A stretch of DNA of 64,000 nt from Zizania palustris (Eukaryota > Streptophyta > Magnoliopsida > Poales > Poaceae), in assembly GCA_019279435.1 (NCBI GenBank), contig JAAALK010000084.1:13388174-13452173 (forward strand), read 5' to 3'. Position 1 is the stretch's first letter, and each line of letters opens with the position of its first letter. The position numbers and the translations under genes are program-made. The notes below the pieces were generated by a model. That model was not told the DNA's origin. It saw only the letters and a program-made list of their open reading frames with translations, and made no database searches. Positions 11,101-21,642 of this stretch are shown piece after piece.

Positions 11101-11492
11101 TAAATTGCTCTCATTTAAAGCTTTACAATTATGCTGCTTCCGCTAAACTAGCCACTATCTCCCTTGTTATTACCTTGCATTATATTTGCATTCGGTGGCT
11201 TGCTGAGTACATCTGTACTCACCCCGTTGACTTACAACATCAGAGCCCGTCTACTACGAGGAGGATGAAGGTCTGGAGTAGCGACCCAGTCAAGGCGAGA
11301 CTGGAAGAAGGCGTTCATCTAGGACCCTTGTTTTATTAGTTTCTCTTCATCTTTATTCACTTTTGTATTAATGCGGTCTACGAACCGTGAATGATTGCCC
11401 GTATTGTACGTGGTCGCATGATGAACGTCTTGTTTTATTGATTTTCTATGGAATTTCAATAAAGTCCTGATTTATTAAATCGGGGCGCGACA
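8171..11492 (+). mobile_element. 5' LTR of Tekay element A (3322 bp)
   Basis: It starts TGTAACACCCCTAG and ends GGGGCGCGACA, directly followed by AGATGGTATCAGAGCC. A TATA-like box TATTTAA lies at 8951. A GC-rich stretch (8440-9700) precedes an AT-rich stretch (9720-10100). The 3' third aligns well to the LTRs of B; the 5' half is much less similar. A conserved split reading frame and conserved noncoding blocks lie in 10104-11281 and are listed separately. Confidence 0.9.
10104..11281 (+). CDS. Hidden two-exon reading frame inside LTR A (C-terminal part of an unknown peptide)
   Basis: Proposed exons are 10104-10169 and 11244-11281. The first follows a pyrimidine-rich tract and AAG, and ends CAAG before GCAAGT, the strong consensus of GC-type donors. 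The second follows ACATCAG. Joining them keeps one frame: DYEFIEEQEFYPEVPPSPF, then A-D-Q, then EPVYYEEDEGLE and TAG. LTR B has the same exon length, the same boundaries and phase, and mostly synonymous differences in PEVPPSPFA. A further conserved donor (GAAG before GTATCATCG, exon end 9258) would join a Pro/Ser/Ala-rich exon 1 in the same phase, but no ATG is in that frame, so the start is unknown. No known family recognised. Confidence 0.5.
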
Positions 11493-11495
11493 AGA

Positions 11496-11507
11496 TGGTA
11501 TCAGAGC
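11496..11507 (+). other. Primer-binding site of element A (initiator methionine tRNA)
   Basis: TGGTATCAGAGC lies three bases after the LTR. It is the standard complement to the 3' end of plant initiator methionine tRNA and primes minus-strand DNA synthesis. Confidence 0.9.
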
Positions 11508-11629
11508 CAGGTTGACTGTAGGAAGCCAAACAGACCTGACCCTAGGACTTATACTTACTATATTTTCTTACAAACACTGCTTATCCTCTCATCTTCCGAG
11601 GTTTTCACAAAATTTTCTCTCTTTTGTAG

Positions 11630-12436
11630 ATGCCGGTTCACACCATGAGCGGGACCCTTCGTGACGAGGCCGGATTCATCCGCGAGCTTCGCTGTGCTCG
11701 TCGACTTTTTGGGGTTTCCCCATGAGCCTGCGTTCCACAGGATCTTTCCCGATGCGAACGAGAGCTTCTGCGAGGTCACCGTCGTCGTCCAGCCCTCCCT
11801 CAGACAGCTCACACCTACCGCGGAGGAGGACCTACCTTCCTGGTCGCCAGCCAGCGCACCGCTCTCCAGGCACTCACGGAGCTCCGGATGATCTACGACA
11901 GCGAGCTCTACGACACGGACTTTCGCTTCGTGCCTCTTCGCACTCCAGGGAGTCCACACAGTGTCTTCGTCAGCACACTCTCCCAGCGCCATTCTGCGAT
12001 TGGTCATACCATGCGCTTGTTGGAGGCCATGGACGATCTCCATTACGAGGCACTGCAGGACGCCAATGGACAACGCGACACCATCAGCTTCTACCGACAC
12101 TCTTCCGAGGATCTGAACCGCGAGAACGGAGAGCTTTCGTCGCCGCATCCAGCAGGGACACCGCTTGGCTGCCGAGGCAGAGAGTTGCGGCGTCAAAATG
12201 AGCTCCTTCGACAGCGTGTCGCCACCAACCCACATCTCCGCTACCAGATCGAGGAATTGAAGAAGGACATAGAGGAGATCGCACCTCTTCCGCCTCGCAG
12301 GAAGAAACCCCTTCGGATCCCCACTGTGAGGCCCAAGAGGATCTCCCGCAGCGCACCACCCACTGGACCGTCCAGTTCCTCGACCCCGACCGTCTCCCAC
12401 GAGCCCGAGATCGAGCCGTCCCCCGAACTGCCATAG
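11630..12436 (+). pseudogene. Extra ORF upstream of gag in element A (ORF0)
   Basis: It is homologous to 31716-32495 of element B. The ATG directly follows TTTTGTAG, which looks like a splice acceptor; B has the same arrangement. The N-terminus (MPVHTMSG...) is broken by frameshifts near 11690-11880. From 11888 a 182-codon stretch is open: FRFVP-RTPG, then RLLEAMDDLHYEAL, a Gln/Glu/Leu-rich coiled-coil-like segment ending YQIEELKKDIEEI, then a basic Pro-rich tail. Function is unknown. An ORF before gag has, to my recollection, been noted in rice RIRE3/RIRE8-type elements. Confidence 0.75.
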
Positions 12437-12612
12437 ACGTAGTTTTACGATTGATTGTTATTTTTATTATTGCTTGCTTGTATTAGCATTCATGTCAAAA
12501 CATAAGGCATGAATGAAGAAATAAATAAATGTAACCGCAAGAACGGTACCCTTTTGAAATAAAATATAAAGAAGTTCACTAAAGTAAATGTGTATACTCT
12601 GAAAACTCCAGG

Positions 12613-15065
12613 ATGACCAACACTCAGGGTTCAGACGCTCCTCAGAACGGAGGAGATAGTGGCAACCTGCCACAATGGGGAGCCACCGGGCAAAGGCAAG
12701 CCCCGGTCGCCAATCACCCCACTTTGGCTGAGATGATGGCCACCCAGAACCAGCTGGTCTCAGCCCTTTTGCACCAAATGCAGCAGCAGCAGCAGTAGAT
12801 GCAAGAGCAGCAGGCGCATCTTTTCCACCTTCACCAACAGCCCGAGCTGCCCCGACCTGCCACGCCAGCTCCCGCTCCCGCGTCGCAGCTCTCGGAGTTC
12901 CTCCGAGTCCGCCCACCGACCTTCTCGAGCACCACCAACCCCATGGAGGCTGGGGATTGGTTGCGAGCTATCGAGAAGAAGCTCGACCTCCTTACCTGCA
13001 CCGAGCAGGAGAGGGTGGCCTTCGCCACCCACCAGCTTCATGGTCCCGCCGCAGAATGGTGGGACAATCACCACGAGACTCTGCCCGAGGGCCACGCCCA
13101 TACTTGGGCAGAGTTCTCAGCTGCTTTCCGTGCCGCTCACATCCCCGACGGCATTATAGCTCAGAAGCAGCAAGAGTTTAGGGACCTGCAGCAGGGGAGC
13201 AGGTCCGTAACAGAATATCTGCATGAGTTCAACAGGTTGGCCAGGTACGCACCTGAAGAGGTTAGTACAGATGCGGCCAGACAGGCTAAGTTCCTCCGGG
13301 GACTGAAGGACGAGTTGTCCCTACAACTCATCTTTGGAGATTTCACCAACTTCCAAAAGTTGGTGAACAAAGCCATCATGCAGGAGACCCAGCAAAACAA
13401 GGTCGACCTGAAGAAGAAGCGAATGATTGCCTTCAGGCAAAACCAGGGCATGGCCCAGAGGCCCCGTTTTGTTCCACCTCCACCAGCACAGCAGTACCAC
13501 CCCCGCCCCGTGTACCGTCCGGCGCCACCAGCCGCCAATGCCGAGCCAGCCAACCTTGTCCCGCTCCCGCCGCACCAACCGTCCCAGCTGCCCCGGCCAA
13601 GAAGCCGGAAGTTTTGAGAGACAGGCATGGCAAGCCTGTTGTATGTTTCAACTGCCGCCAGGAGGGACACTACTCCCATCAGTGCCCTCATCCCAAGCGT
13701 GCTCAAGGCGTCGCCTCCAACCCCGCCGTCCGCGCCAAGGTGAACCACGTCACCGCCGAGGAAGCCCAGGCCGCACCAGAGATTGTCATGGGTAAGTTTA
13801 TGGTTCATTCATCGCTTGCAGTGGTATTATTTGACACCGGAGCTACCCACTCCTTTATATCAACTGCTTTTGTGGAAAATAACGCCCTGGACATAAGTGA
13901 ACTACCCAGGCCAGTATTGATAGCTACCCCGGGCAAGCAAACCCTCGCCTGTTCCTTAGTCCAAGGGTATGGGTAGAAATCCAAGGCACGATATTTTGGG
14001 ACGACCCCATCCTAATAGAATGCCAAGGTTTGGATCTCATCCTAGGGATGGATTGGCTAAACAAACACCAAGGTGTGATAGAATGTGCCCAGAGAAAAGT
14101 GATTGTGACTGATGAAGAAGGGACTATAGTCACATTCCAGATGCCCAGCATGAAGGCCGGAAGGTCAAGACTACATCAGATCATCTTGGAAGAGATACCA
14201 GTAGTCAGTGAGTACCCGGACGTATTCCCAGAGGATCTACCAGGGATGCCACCTAAGAGGGACATCGAGTTCAAGATTGACTTGGTGCCCGGAACCACTC
14301 CTATTTATAAGCGACCATACCGGATGGCCGCCAATGAATTAGCTGAGATGAAGCAGCAGTTGGAGGATCTCGAGAAGAAAGGCTACATCAGACCCAGCAC
14401 ATCGCCATGGGGAGCTCCCGTCATCTTCGTCGAGAAGAAAGAAGACAAGGCAAAGCGTATGTGTGTGGATTATCGCGCTTTGAATGAAGTAACGATCAAG
14501 AATAAGTACCCGTTGCCTCGGATCGATCATCTCTTCGACCAGCTAAAAGGAGCTACAGTATTCTCGAAGATCGACATGCGTTCGGGTTATCATCAGTTAA
14601 GGATCCGAGAAGAAGACATACCCAAGACTGCCTTCACCACCCGTTATGGATTATATGAGTGCACAGTAAATGTCCTTTGGATTGACCAACACCCCTGCAT
14701 TCTTCATGAATATGATGAATAAAGTGTTCATGGAGTATTTGGACAAGTTCATCGTGGTCTTCATGGAGTGCCTAAGAAGATAGTGTCTGACCGAGGAAGT
14801 CAGTTTACCTCTCGTTTCTGGAAGAACCTTCAAGAGGAGATGGGCACGAGATTGAATTTCAGTACCGCCTACCATCCTCAGACAGATGGACAAACAGAGA
14901 GGGTAAATCAGATACTGGAGGATATGCTTCGAGCATGTGTTTTGGATTTTGGAGCAACTTGGGACAAGAGCTTGCCGTACGCAGAATTTTCATACAACAA
15001 CAGCTACCAAGCCAGCCTTCAATGTCCCCCTTTGAAGCACTATATGGACGTAAGTGCAGAACGCC
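12613..15065 (+). pseudogene. gag-pol of Tekay element A (defective)
   Basis: Gag starts at ATG 12613. A TAG at 12796 follows a run of CAG codons; the frame then continues 12799-13617 through the gag core (EAGDWLRAIEKKLD, AAEWWDN, QEFRDLQQGSRSV-EYLHEFNRLARYAPEEV). After a frameshift, 13614-13976 holds the zinc knuckle CFNCRQEGHYSHQC and protease LFDTGATHSFIS. After another frameshift, 14030-14650 holds the N-terminal RT (LILGMDWL, RMCVDYRALNEVTIKNKYPLPR, SGYHQL). The RT active site, RNase H and integrase N-terminus are deleted at about 14757; the integrase core resumes (KKIVSDRGSQFTS, YHPQTDGQTERVN) and ends at the gap. Confidence 0.9.
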
Positions 15066-15165
15066 NNNNNNNNNNNNNNNNNNNNNNNNNNNNNNNNNNN
15101 NNNNNNNNNNNNNNNNNNNNNNNNNNNNNNNNNNNNNNNNNNNNNNNNNNNNNNNNNNNNNNNNN
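15066..15165. other. Assembly gap (100 N)
   Basis: Exactly 100 unknown bases, the usual placeholder for a gap of unknown length. The integrase of A enters it and unrelated sequence leaves it, so the rest of A, its 3' LTR and the remainder of G may lie inside or be misjoined here. Confidence 1.
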
Positions 15166-15282
15166 TCCTGTTTCCACGTGTTTTGCAGGTTCTAGATATG
15201 AGCTGAAAAGGGTGTTGACAATGCACTCATCAAGGGAGAGATTGAGAAACCATGTTGAAGAATATAGTTTTGATATTTCAGA
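15166..15282 (+). other. Exon-like scrap between gap and copia H
   Basis: The sequence begins with CACGTGTTTTGCAG, which resembles a 3' splice site. It is followed by an open frame reading SRYELKRVLTMHSSRERLR and continuing to the copia LTR at 15283. It matches none of the retroelements in the window. It could be a host-gene exon interrupted by copia H, but it is only about 105 nt and I do not recognise the protein. Confidence 0.3.
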
Positions 15283-16818
15283 TGTGATGAGTGATTGTCA
15301 ACGGAAGTCAAAGGAAGGGAGAGATGAAGACCTGTCAAGTCTGAGGCGCGTGTGACTCAGGTACACGGGCAATAAGCGACGGCCGGGCAGAGGAGTCGCG
15401 GAGTCAGGCTGGCACAATCCAGGTACATGGCTAGGAGCAGCAGATGATCCACTGGTCTGTTGACTGGGTTTGACCCAGGTACATGATCGGCGAGCGATTA
15501 CCGGGCTGAGGAAGCTGCGGGGTCGGGTCGGCCCAATCCAGGTACCAGTGCGAAGACGGTGGACGCATTGTCAGTTTCGGTGTAAAACTGACAATCTATG
15601 TTTAATTCGCTTTTAGGGTATTAATATTTAGTTTTTAAAGTTTAGAATATTTTTATTTGAGTCAGGTGATTTTTCTAATAATATTTTAGTAATTTTTGGA
15701 ATTTATTTTAGAGTCAGTTTAATTTTACCCGAGGGTAAATTAGTCTTTTTATGTATTAGGAGTCGCCTATAAATAGGCCCCTATCCCCCTGGGGATAGAT
15801 GATTGTTTTCCATGAGATCAATCTGCAGTCCATTTTTGTTTTCCACCGAAGTTCAATCTTCAATTTTTCGCCAACATTTTTTTCTTGGTGTTTCTTTCTT
15901 CCTGGCAATCTGCGACGTGCGCGGGCTGCATGGCGAAGTGAGTCGCGGCAGCTTTGCTGTGAAGTATCTCCGGGCGGGTCCCATGGCAGCACAGGCTCCC
16001 ACGGCAACCTGGCGTGAGTCGCCGGAACTGAGGCTGCAGATCTGTAGGCGCACGGCAGTGAAAAAAAAAACAAAAAGCAAAACTGAACTCCATGGCGGCG
16101 TGAAGATCAATGGCCTGGCGTTTGGTTTTTCTTTTCCCTGTAGCATTGCGGCGTGGGACCCACGGCTGTGCTGCAGCACGCGCATTGCTTTCACGACGGG
16201 AAAAATTTTCGGCACGCCGGCCGTCACAGGGAAAGCTTTCTGCTGTGGCAACGTCAACGAAGCAGGTAAGTGTTTAATCTACTATTTTTTTAGTAGATCA
16301 TTTTTTAGAGATAATTATCTATTAGGTAATTAACTGAAATTTTTTTAGAAATTTCGTGGTAATTTAATCTACTTAAATCTTTTTAGTAGTCATATATTTT
16401 TTATTTTAATATATTTTAATCTGCTCGTATAAAAAGAAAAATTTATTAACAGTCGCAGTAATATTTTTATTCTAGATTTACTTGAAATATTTTAAGTTTT
16501 ATTTCTATATTAATTTATGGATGTACATGTTTTATTCATTTAATTAGTATTTTATTTTTAGATTGAAAAATAAATATCTCATGATTTATCTAGGTGTTTT
16601 TTATTTACTGTAGTATTTTTATTTAGTTTATCTTTAATATCTTTTAGATTAAGATACCGATCATTTTTAGGCTAGACAATCTTAATTCTAGTAATTTGCT
16701 TTGCCAATATTATTTGTCTGGGTCAGCTCGTTTGGGTGTTGGGTCTGAAACATCGTTTAACAAGAAATTTTTAGGCGCCCATTCACCCCCCCCTCTGGTC
16801 GCTACTTTCGGTCCTACA
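15283..16818 (+). mobile_element. 5' LTR of copia H (1536 bp)
   Basis: It starts TGTGATGAGTGATTGTCAAC and ends CTTTCGGTCCTACA, matching the D LTR ends at 45864 and 47727. A TATA box TATAAATA lies at 15768-15775. The U3 shares with D the repeated phrases GACTCAGGTACACGGGC and AATCCGGGTAC-type motifs. The normal primer site (TGGTATCAGAGC) is missing because gag sequence is joined to the LTR end. Confidence 0.85.
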
Positions 16819-19800
16819 CCCATCCCATTTAGCTGACCTAGCTGAGCTAAGAGCGAAAGGTGATGAGTAGTCGGGAGAGCTAGAGAGAGTTAGAGCTGAG
16901 TTGGAGCAGACCAAGCTTGATCTTGTGACCTTGATAGTTCCACCCACTGTCTGTGAGAACTGCTTGTCTCTGGGGAGGAAGTTGATCCAGATAAAAGCTG
17001 AGAAGTATGTTCAGATTGATAGAGAGTTTGAGATCTGTTTGTGTCAGGTGGAGGTCCTAGCTTCCTTGAGAGAGGAGCTAGCTGATCTCAGAATGATAAC
17101 TCTTACCTCCGTCAGATCCTGAGTTGGGTGAGTGCTAGAGAGTCTCATCTCGACATGATGATCCAGCAGTTCAAGAGGAAGGATGGTTTTGGAGTAGGTT
17201 ACACCTACACCCAAGCTGATTTTGAGAGTATTCTGAGTAGGGCATTAGAGTGGAGTAAGATGACCCCTGAGCAGAGATATCCCAAGACCCACTCCACTAA
17301 GTCCCTTTCAGGATGATTTATTCAAGAGAAACCTAGAGCTCCACCAAAGAAACCTATCTGGATCCCAAAACCCAAGCACCTCTAAACTTCTCTTGACTCT
17401 CTACCTAGACCCTCTCACACTAAAGAGCCAACACCTAACACCACTAAGCCCAAGAAACCCAAGACTCAATCACATACCAAGAAGCCTACTTATCATTGTG
17501 AGTTTTGTCAGAGATCAGGGCATCTTGTAGAGTTTTCCTTTAGGAGGAAGCGGGTTGAGAGAGCTAAGGGAGCTTAGGGTGGGCAGGAGCAGTTCTACCA
17601 GTAGGGTGGTAGACAGAGAGTCCCTCGATGTGGAGAGAGGCTAGATGTCAGGGTGCATCGTGTATGTGGTGGTAGAGGAGATGACTTTCGTGCCCATGCT
17701 CCGGAGGGTGTTTTTCACTCTAGAAGAGCTCCAGGTCATTCTGGATATGGCTTTGGACCTCATGGTCGTGACTCTAGGCAGTATAGAGGACCGCACTTTG
17801 AGCCGCGTTTTGGTCGAGACTTTTACACTCCTTACTGCTTTCCTTCTTTCGAGCAGATGACTTGACACTAGTTTAGCTCTTTTACTAAACCTAGTGTCGT
17901 ACTGTTTGCTCCTCCTTATGATAATTGATTTTGCAAGATCAAGGCTTGGAGAACATTATGATCATGGATTCGGCATGCTCTTTCCACATGACGGGACATC
18001 GCAGATGGTTCTCTAGCCTCACCTCTTCGAGCTCTAAGGAATACATCACCTTCGGGAACAATGGTCAAGGGAAGGTATTGGCTTTGGTTCAATTCGGATT
18101 TCTGAGCATTTCTCTTTAAAGATGTTGCTTTGGTTGGAAATTTGGCTTTTTAATTTATTTTCTATTTTGCAATTCTTGAGGAGTGCTTAGAGGTTCGTTT
18201 TAAGAAGGGCATGTCTTATGTCGTTCATTATAGAGGATCTTTCGTATGCCGGATCTTACCTTTTGGTAAGGTTATTCGGATTGATTTTTCTAGTTCTTTT
18301 GGTCCTTCTCACTGTTTGATTGTTGGATCCTACTCTAAGCTCTGGAGGTGGCATAGGAAGTTAGGTCATTTGAGCTTTGATTTGTTAGTTAGATTAAGCT
18401 CTATAGACCTCATCCGAGGATTGCCCAAGCTTAAGATGGGGAAGGATCTAGTTTTCCATCCCTGTTGTCATGGGAAGATGGTTGCCACTTCTCACGCACT
18501 TGTGACTCAGGTGTTGACTTCATACCCGGGAGAGCTGTTACACATGGATACTATTGGTCTAGCTCGGATTCGTTCAGTAGGTGGGAAGTGGTACATGGTT
18601 GTGATTGTTGATGACTTCTCTTGATTTTCGTGGGTTTTCTTTTTGGAGTCTAAGGATGAGGCTTTTCATTTTGTTCATGACCTATTTCTAAAGCTGAAGA
18701 ATGAGAACTATGGTCGGATATGAGCAATTCGCTCTAACAACGGTTCTGAGTTCAAGAATTCTCAGTTCGTCAGCTTCTGTAGTGATCAGGGTCTTGAGCA
18801 CAAGTTTTCTGCCCCTTGCACTCCCCCACATAACGGCATTGTGGAACAAAACAACCGCACGTTAGCCGAGATGGCCAGGATGATGCTCGATGAGCATAGG
18901 ACTCTTAGGCATTTTTGGGCTAAAGCTATGAACACAACTTGATATCTGGCCAACCGCATTTTTCTTAGAGCTTACTTAGGTAAGACTTAATATGAGTTGC
19001 AGTTTGGCAGACAACTCAAGGTGAGCCACTTGTGAGAATTTGGCTACAAGTGCTTTTTGCTGAAGAACGGAGGGCATTTCTACAAGTTTGAGTCTCATTG
19101 TTGGGATGGAGTCTTTCTTAGATATGCTTGGTATTCTCGAGGCTTTAGAGTCTGGAACCTCGACTCACAGCAGCTTGTTGAGATATGTGAGGTTTCTTTC
19201 GATGAGTCCATGCCTTCACTTACTCCTTATTCTGAGATTTTTGGTGATGATGAGCTTGGAGAGTCCATCTTCGAGGAAGATGATGACACTCCCACTGTTG
19301 ATGAGGGTGGACCTTCTACACAGCCTACAGATCCCACACCTTTTAAGACTTCGACTAAGGATGACGGATAGGACCTCTGATCACTAATTCCACTTCGATC
19401 AAGCCCTCTCAAGTCGAGTCCAGAGGTGCGAGCTGCTGACTCCGGTGAGGTGACATCTAGTCATCAAGGATCTCGGGTAGTTTAGTGTGATCACCCCTCA
19501 AAGCTCATCATTGGTGATCTCACTACAAGATCTTTGCATTCTTAGGCTGGTTCTCTTTTTGTGTTTTCTGAGTCTATTTTTGTTGCCACATTTGAACCTA
19601 GAGATATTGCTCATGCTTTATCTGATGCAAATTGGATAAATGTCATGCAAGAAGAGCTCAGAAATTTTGTTTACAATAGGGTTTGGATACTAGTTGATGT
19701 ACCACCTGGATGCAACCCCATAGGCACCAAGTGGGTGTTTAAGAATAAGTGAGGTGAAGGTAGGGTTATGGTGCGCAACAAAGCTCGATTAGTTGCCTAG

Positions 19801-20594
19801 GGTTTTTGCGAGAAAGAGGGTATTGATTTTGAGGAGACTTTCGCCCCTATTGCCCGTCTCGAGTCCATTCACATACTTTTGGCATTCGTTGCTTCTAAAG
19901 GTTTTAAGCTTTTTCAAATGGATGTCAAGAGTGATTTTCTAAACAGGTATATAGAGGAGGTCTATGTTAGGCAGCCCCATGGTTTTGAAAACCCTAAGTT
20001 TCCTCGACATGTTTTGAAATTGCAGAAAGCTTTATTTGGTCTAAAGCAAGCCAAGAGGATTGGTATGATCGTTTAAAGCTGTTTTTGTTGGGGAAAGACT
20101 TTGTGATTGGTTTTGTGGACAAAACTCTTTTCTTGTTCAGAGTTGGCTCTGATTTCTTGATTGCTCAAATTTACATGGACAACATTATTTTTGGTGGTTC
20201 TACTAATGAGCTTGTGTCCAAGTTTTCTAAGCAGATGCACATCGAGTTTGAGATGAGTCTCATGGGTTAGCTCAAGTACTTCTTAGGGCTCTAGATCAAG
20301 CAGACCAAGGACGTCATCTTCATCCACTAGAGAAAGTACACGCGAGACATGTTGAAGAAGTTCGACTTCAGTGGAGAGCTGAAGCCTCAGATGACCCCCA
20401 TGGGCACATCTAGGGGCCTGGACAAGGACGAGAGCAGGCGTCAAGGTCAACGAGAGAGAGTGTCGAGGGATGATCAGATCGCTTCTGTACCTGATGACGA
20501 TGAGACCGGACATTCAGTTTGTCGTGGGATTGTGCACGCGCTTTTAGTGTTCACCACGAGCGTCTCATCGGTAAGCTATCAAGTGCATTTTCTT
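16819..20594 (+). pseudogene. gag-pol of copia H (decayed)
   Basis: It begins in the coiled-coil part of gag (equivalent to D position about 49428). Recognisable in order: gag C-terminus (VPPTVCENCLSL, 16940-17000), zinc knuckle CEFCQRSGHLVEFS with the last Cys lost (about 17498-17540), protease active site DSACSFHMTG in place of DSG (about 17957), integrase HRKLGHLSFDLL, GELLHMDTIG, then IRSNNGSEF with the second catalytic Asp changed to Asn. RT segments include WVFKNK, KLFQMDVKSDFLN, and YMDN at 20172-20183 in place of YVDD. Numerous stops include a TGA at 18721 that D shares at 63096. Confidence 0.85.
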
Positions 20595-20952
20595 AAATCA
20601 ACCATTAAATATACTTTGATATTGTGTTTATTTGATATGAAAATTTTAATATATTTTATTTAAATTTGATCAATGTTATAAAAATTTGACTTCGTCAAAT
20701 GACTTACGGTATGAAACAGAGGTTGTAGTTCATACAGTAACAAACTGTGTCAACTATATTTAGTTTTTGCCCCATAGCATGAGTTGTCTGCTATAATCTG
20801 GAGCCATTTCCACCTGCCTGGACAAGCTTTTAATTAACCTGACTAAATTTATCCTGTTCTTCAATTAGATTCACATATATGAGCAAGAATTGTTCACCTT
20901 GCTGTTGCAATCCCCCCATTTGCCGGGTTTGAGATTCCAAAGGAAAGTCACG
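20595..20952. other. Upstream region of the host gene
   Basis: AT-rich, non-repetitive sequence between the end of copia H and the host gene. Weak TATA-like words occur at about 20677 (TATAAAAATT) and about 20873 (CATATATGAG); neither is decisive. No other gene is seen. Confidence 0.4.
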
Positions 20953-21642
20953 ATGAGGTCTCTCTGCTACGTGACTTTCCTGGCCATTGTGTCTATCAAC
21001 CTCCATTCTTGCACATGCTTACGCGTCCTAGCGGAAAATTCATTGCCGCTGCCAGGTGCACCAGCGCCGCTTCCTTCGGCGAACCTATCGGCAAACATTC
21101 CGACCGACTTGCCGGCGAACCTGCCAGCAAACATTCAGGCCAACTTACCGGCGAACCTGCCAGAAAACCTACCAGCAAATATTCCGGCCAACTTGCCGGC
21201 GAACGTGCCACCGGAGATGCTAGCCAACGTTCCACCGGAGATTATGGCCAACCTCCCGGCCAACGTGTCACCGGAGACGCTGGGCAACCTGCCACCGGAG
21301 ATGCTGGTCAACCTGCCGCCGGAGGTGCAGAGCCAGCTGCCACGGGAGGTGCAGGGCCAGCAGCCGGGGAACGTTCCACCGGAGATGCTGGCCAGCCTCG
21401 CGGCGGGGAAGCAGCCGGGGGATGAGAACGCGGCCGCGGCGGCCGCGGTGGCGGCCAGTGTCACCGCCGACATCCCGCAGGTTCCCAAGATGCCGGACTT
21501 CTCCGGGCTGACGGACATGTCGTTCCCGCCGATGCCGTCGGCGAAGATACCGTCCATGCCTCACAACATCACGCTGTTCGGGTTCGAGGTCCAGATTCCA
21601 AAGTTCATCAATAAGATGGTGGATGACCACACCGCCGCCTGA
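20953..21642 (+). CDS. Putative secreted Pro/Asn-rich repeat protein (host gene)
   Basis: A single-exon frame of 229 residues. I chose the ATG at 20953 because it gives a standard signal peptide: MRSLC, then a hydrophobic core (VTFLAIVSI), ending near CLRVLA about residue 27. Residues about 40-150 are short repeats of the LPAN / IPAN / VPPEML type, built on an NLPANIPANLPANVPPE pattern. A short Ala run follows (about residue 160-170), then a non-repetitive C-terminus rich in Met and Pro (PQVPKMPDFSGL) ending FGFEVQIPKFINKMVDDHTAA. No catalytic or known family motif is recognised; an extracellular or cell-wall role is a guess from the signal peptide and composition. It has no stops or frameshifts, unlike everything around it. 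Confidence 0.65.
   Translation: MRSLCYVTFLAIVSINLHSCTCLRVLAENSLPLPGAPAPLPSANLSANIPTDLPANLPANIQANLPANLPENLPANIPANLPANVPPEMLANVPPEIMANLPANVSPETLGNLPPEMLVNLPPEVQSQLPREVQGQQPGNVPPEMLASLAAGKQPGDENAAAAAAVAASVTADIPQVPKMPDFSGLTDMSFPPMPSAKIPSMPHNITLFGFEVQIPKFINKMVDDHTAA

Larger units (their letters stand above)
8171..15065 (+). mobile_element. Tekay (Del) chromovirus element A, internally deleted and truncated by the gap
   Basis: It comprises a 5' LTR 8171-11492, a methionine-tRNA primer site, an extra ORF (11630-12436), gag, protease, part of RT, then integrase core, ending at the N gap. Between RT and integrase about 1.44 kb is missing relative to element B. The chromodomain and 3' LTR are absent. 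Sequence is clearly related to B but much diverged. TSD candidate is TTTAG (8166-8170). Confidence 0.9.
15283..20594 (+). mobile_element. Ty1/copia SIRE-type element H (decayed, lacks 3' end)
   Basis: It comprises a 5' LTR 15283-16818 joined directly to the middle of gag, then degenerate gag, protease, integrase, RT and the first part of RNase H. It is a relative of copia D. It stops near 20594 inside RNase H (last recognisable RPDIQFVVG-C-RF... AIK), where AT-rich non-element sequence begins. No 3' LTR is present. It carries many stops and mutated active sites and is clearly old. Confidence 0.85.

Noticed and set aside
11031..11339. A 102-residue frame ending VWSSDPVKARLEEG in LTR A
   Set aside because: B has a similar VWSSDPVEKK stretch, but the shared codons are identical at the DNA level, so this gives no evidence for this frame. 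The GLE-stop frame in the same place fits the splice phase better.
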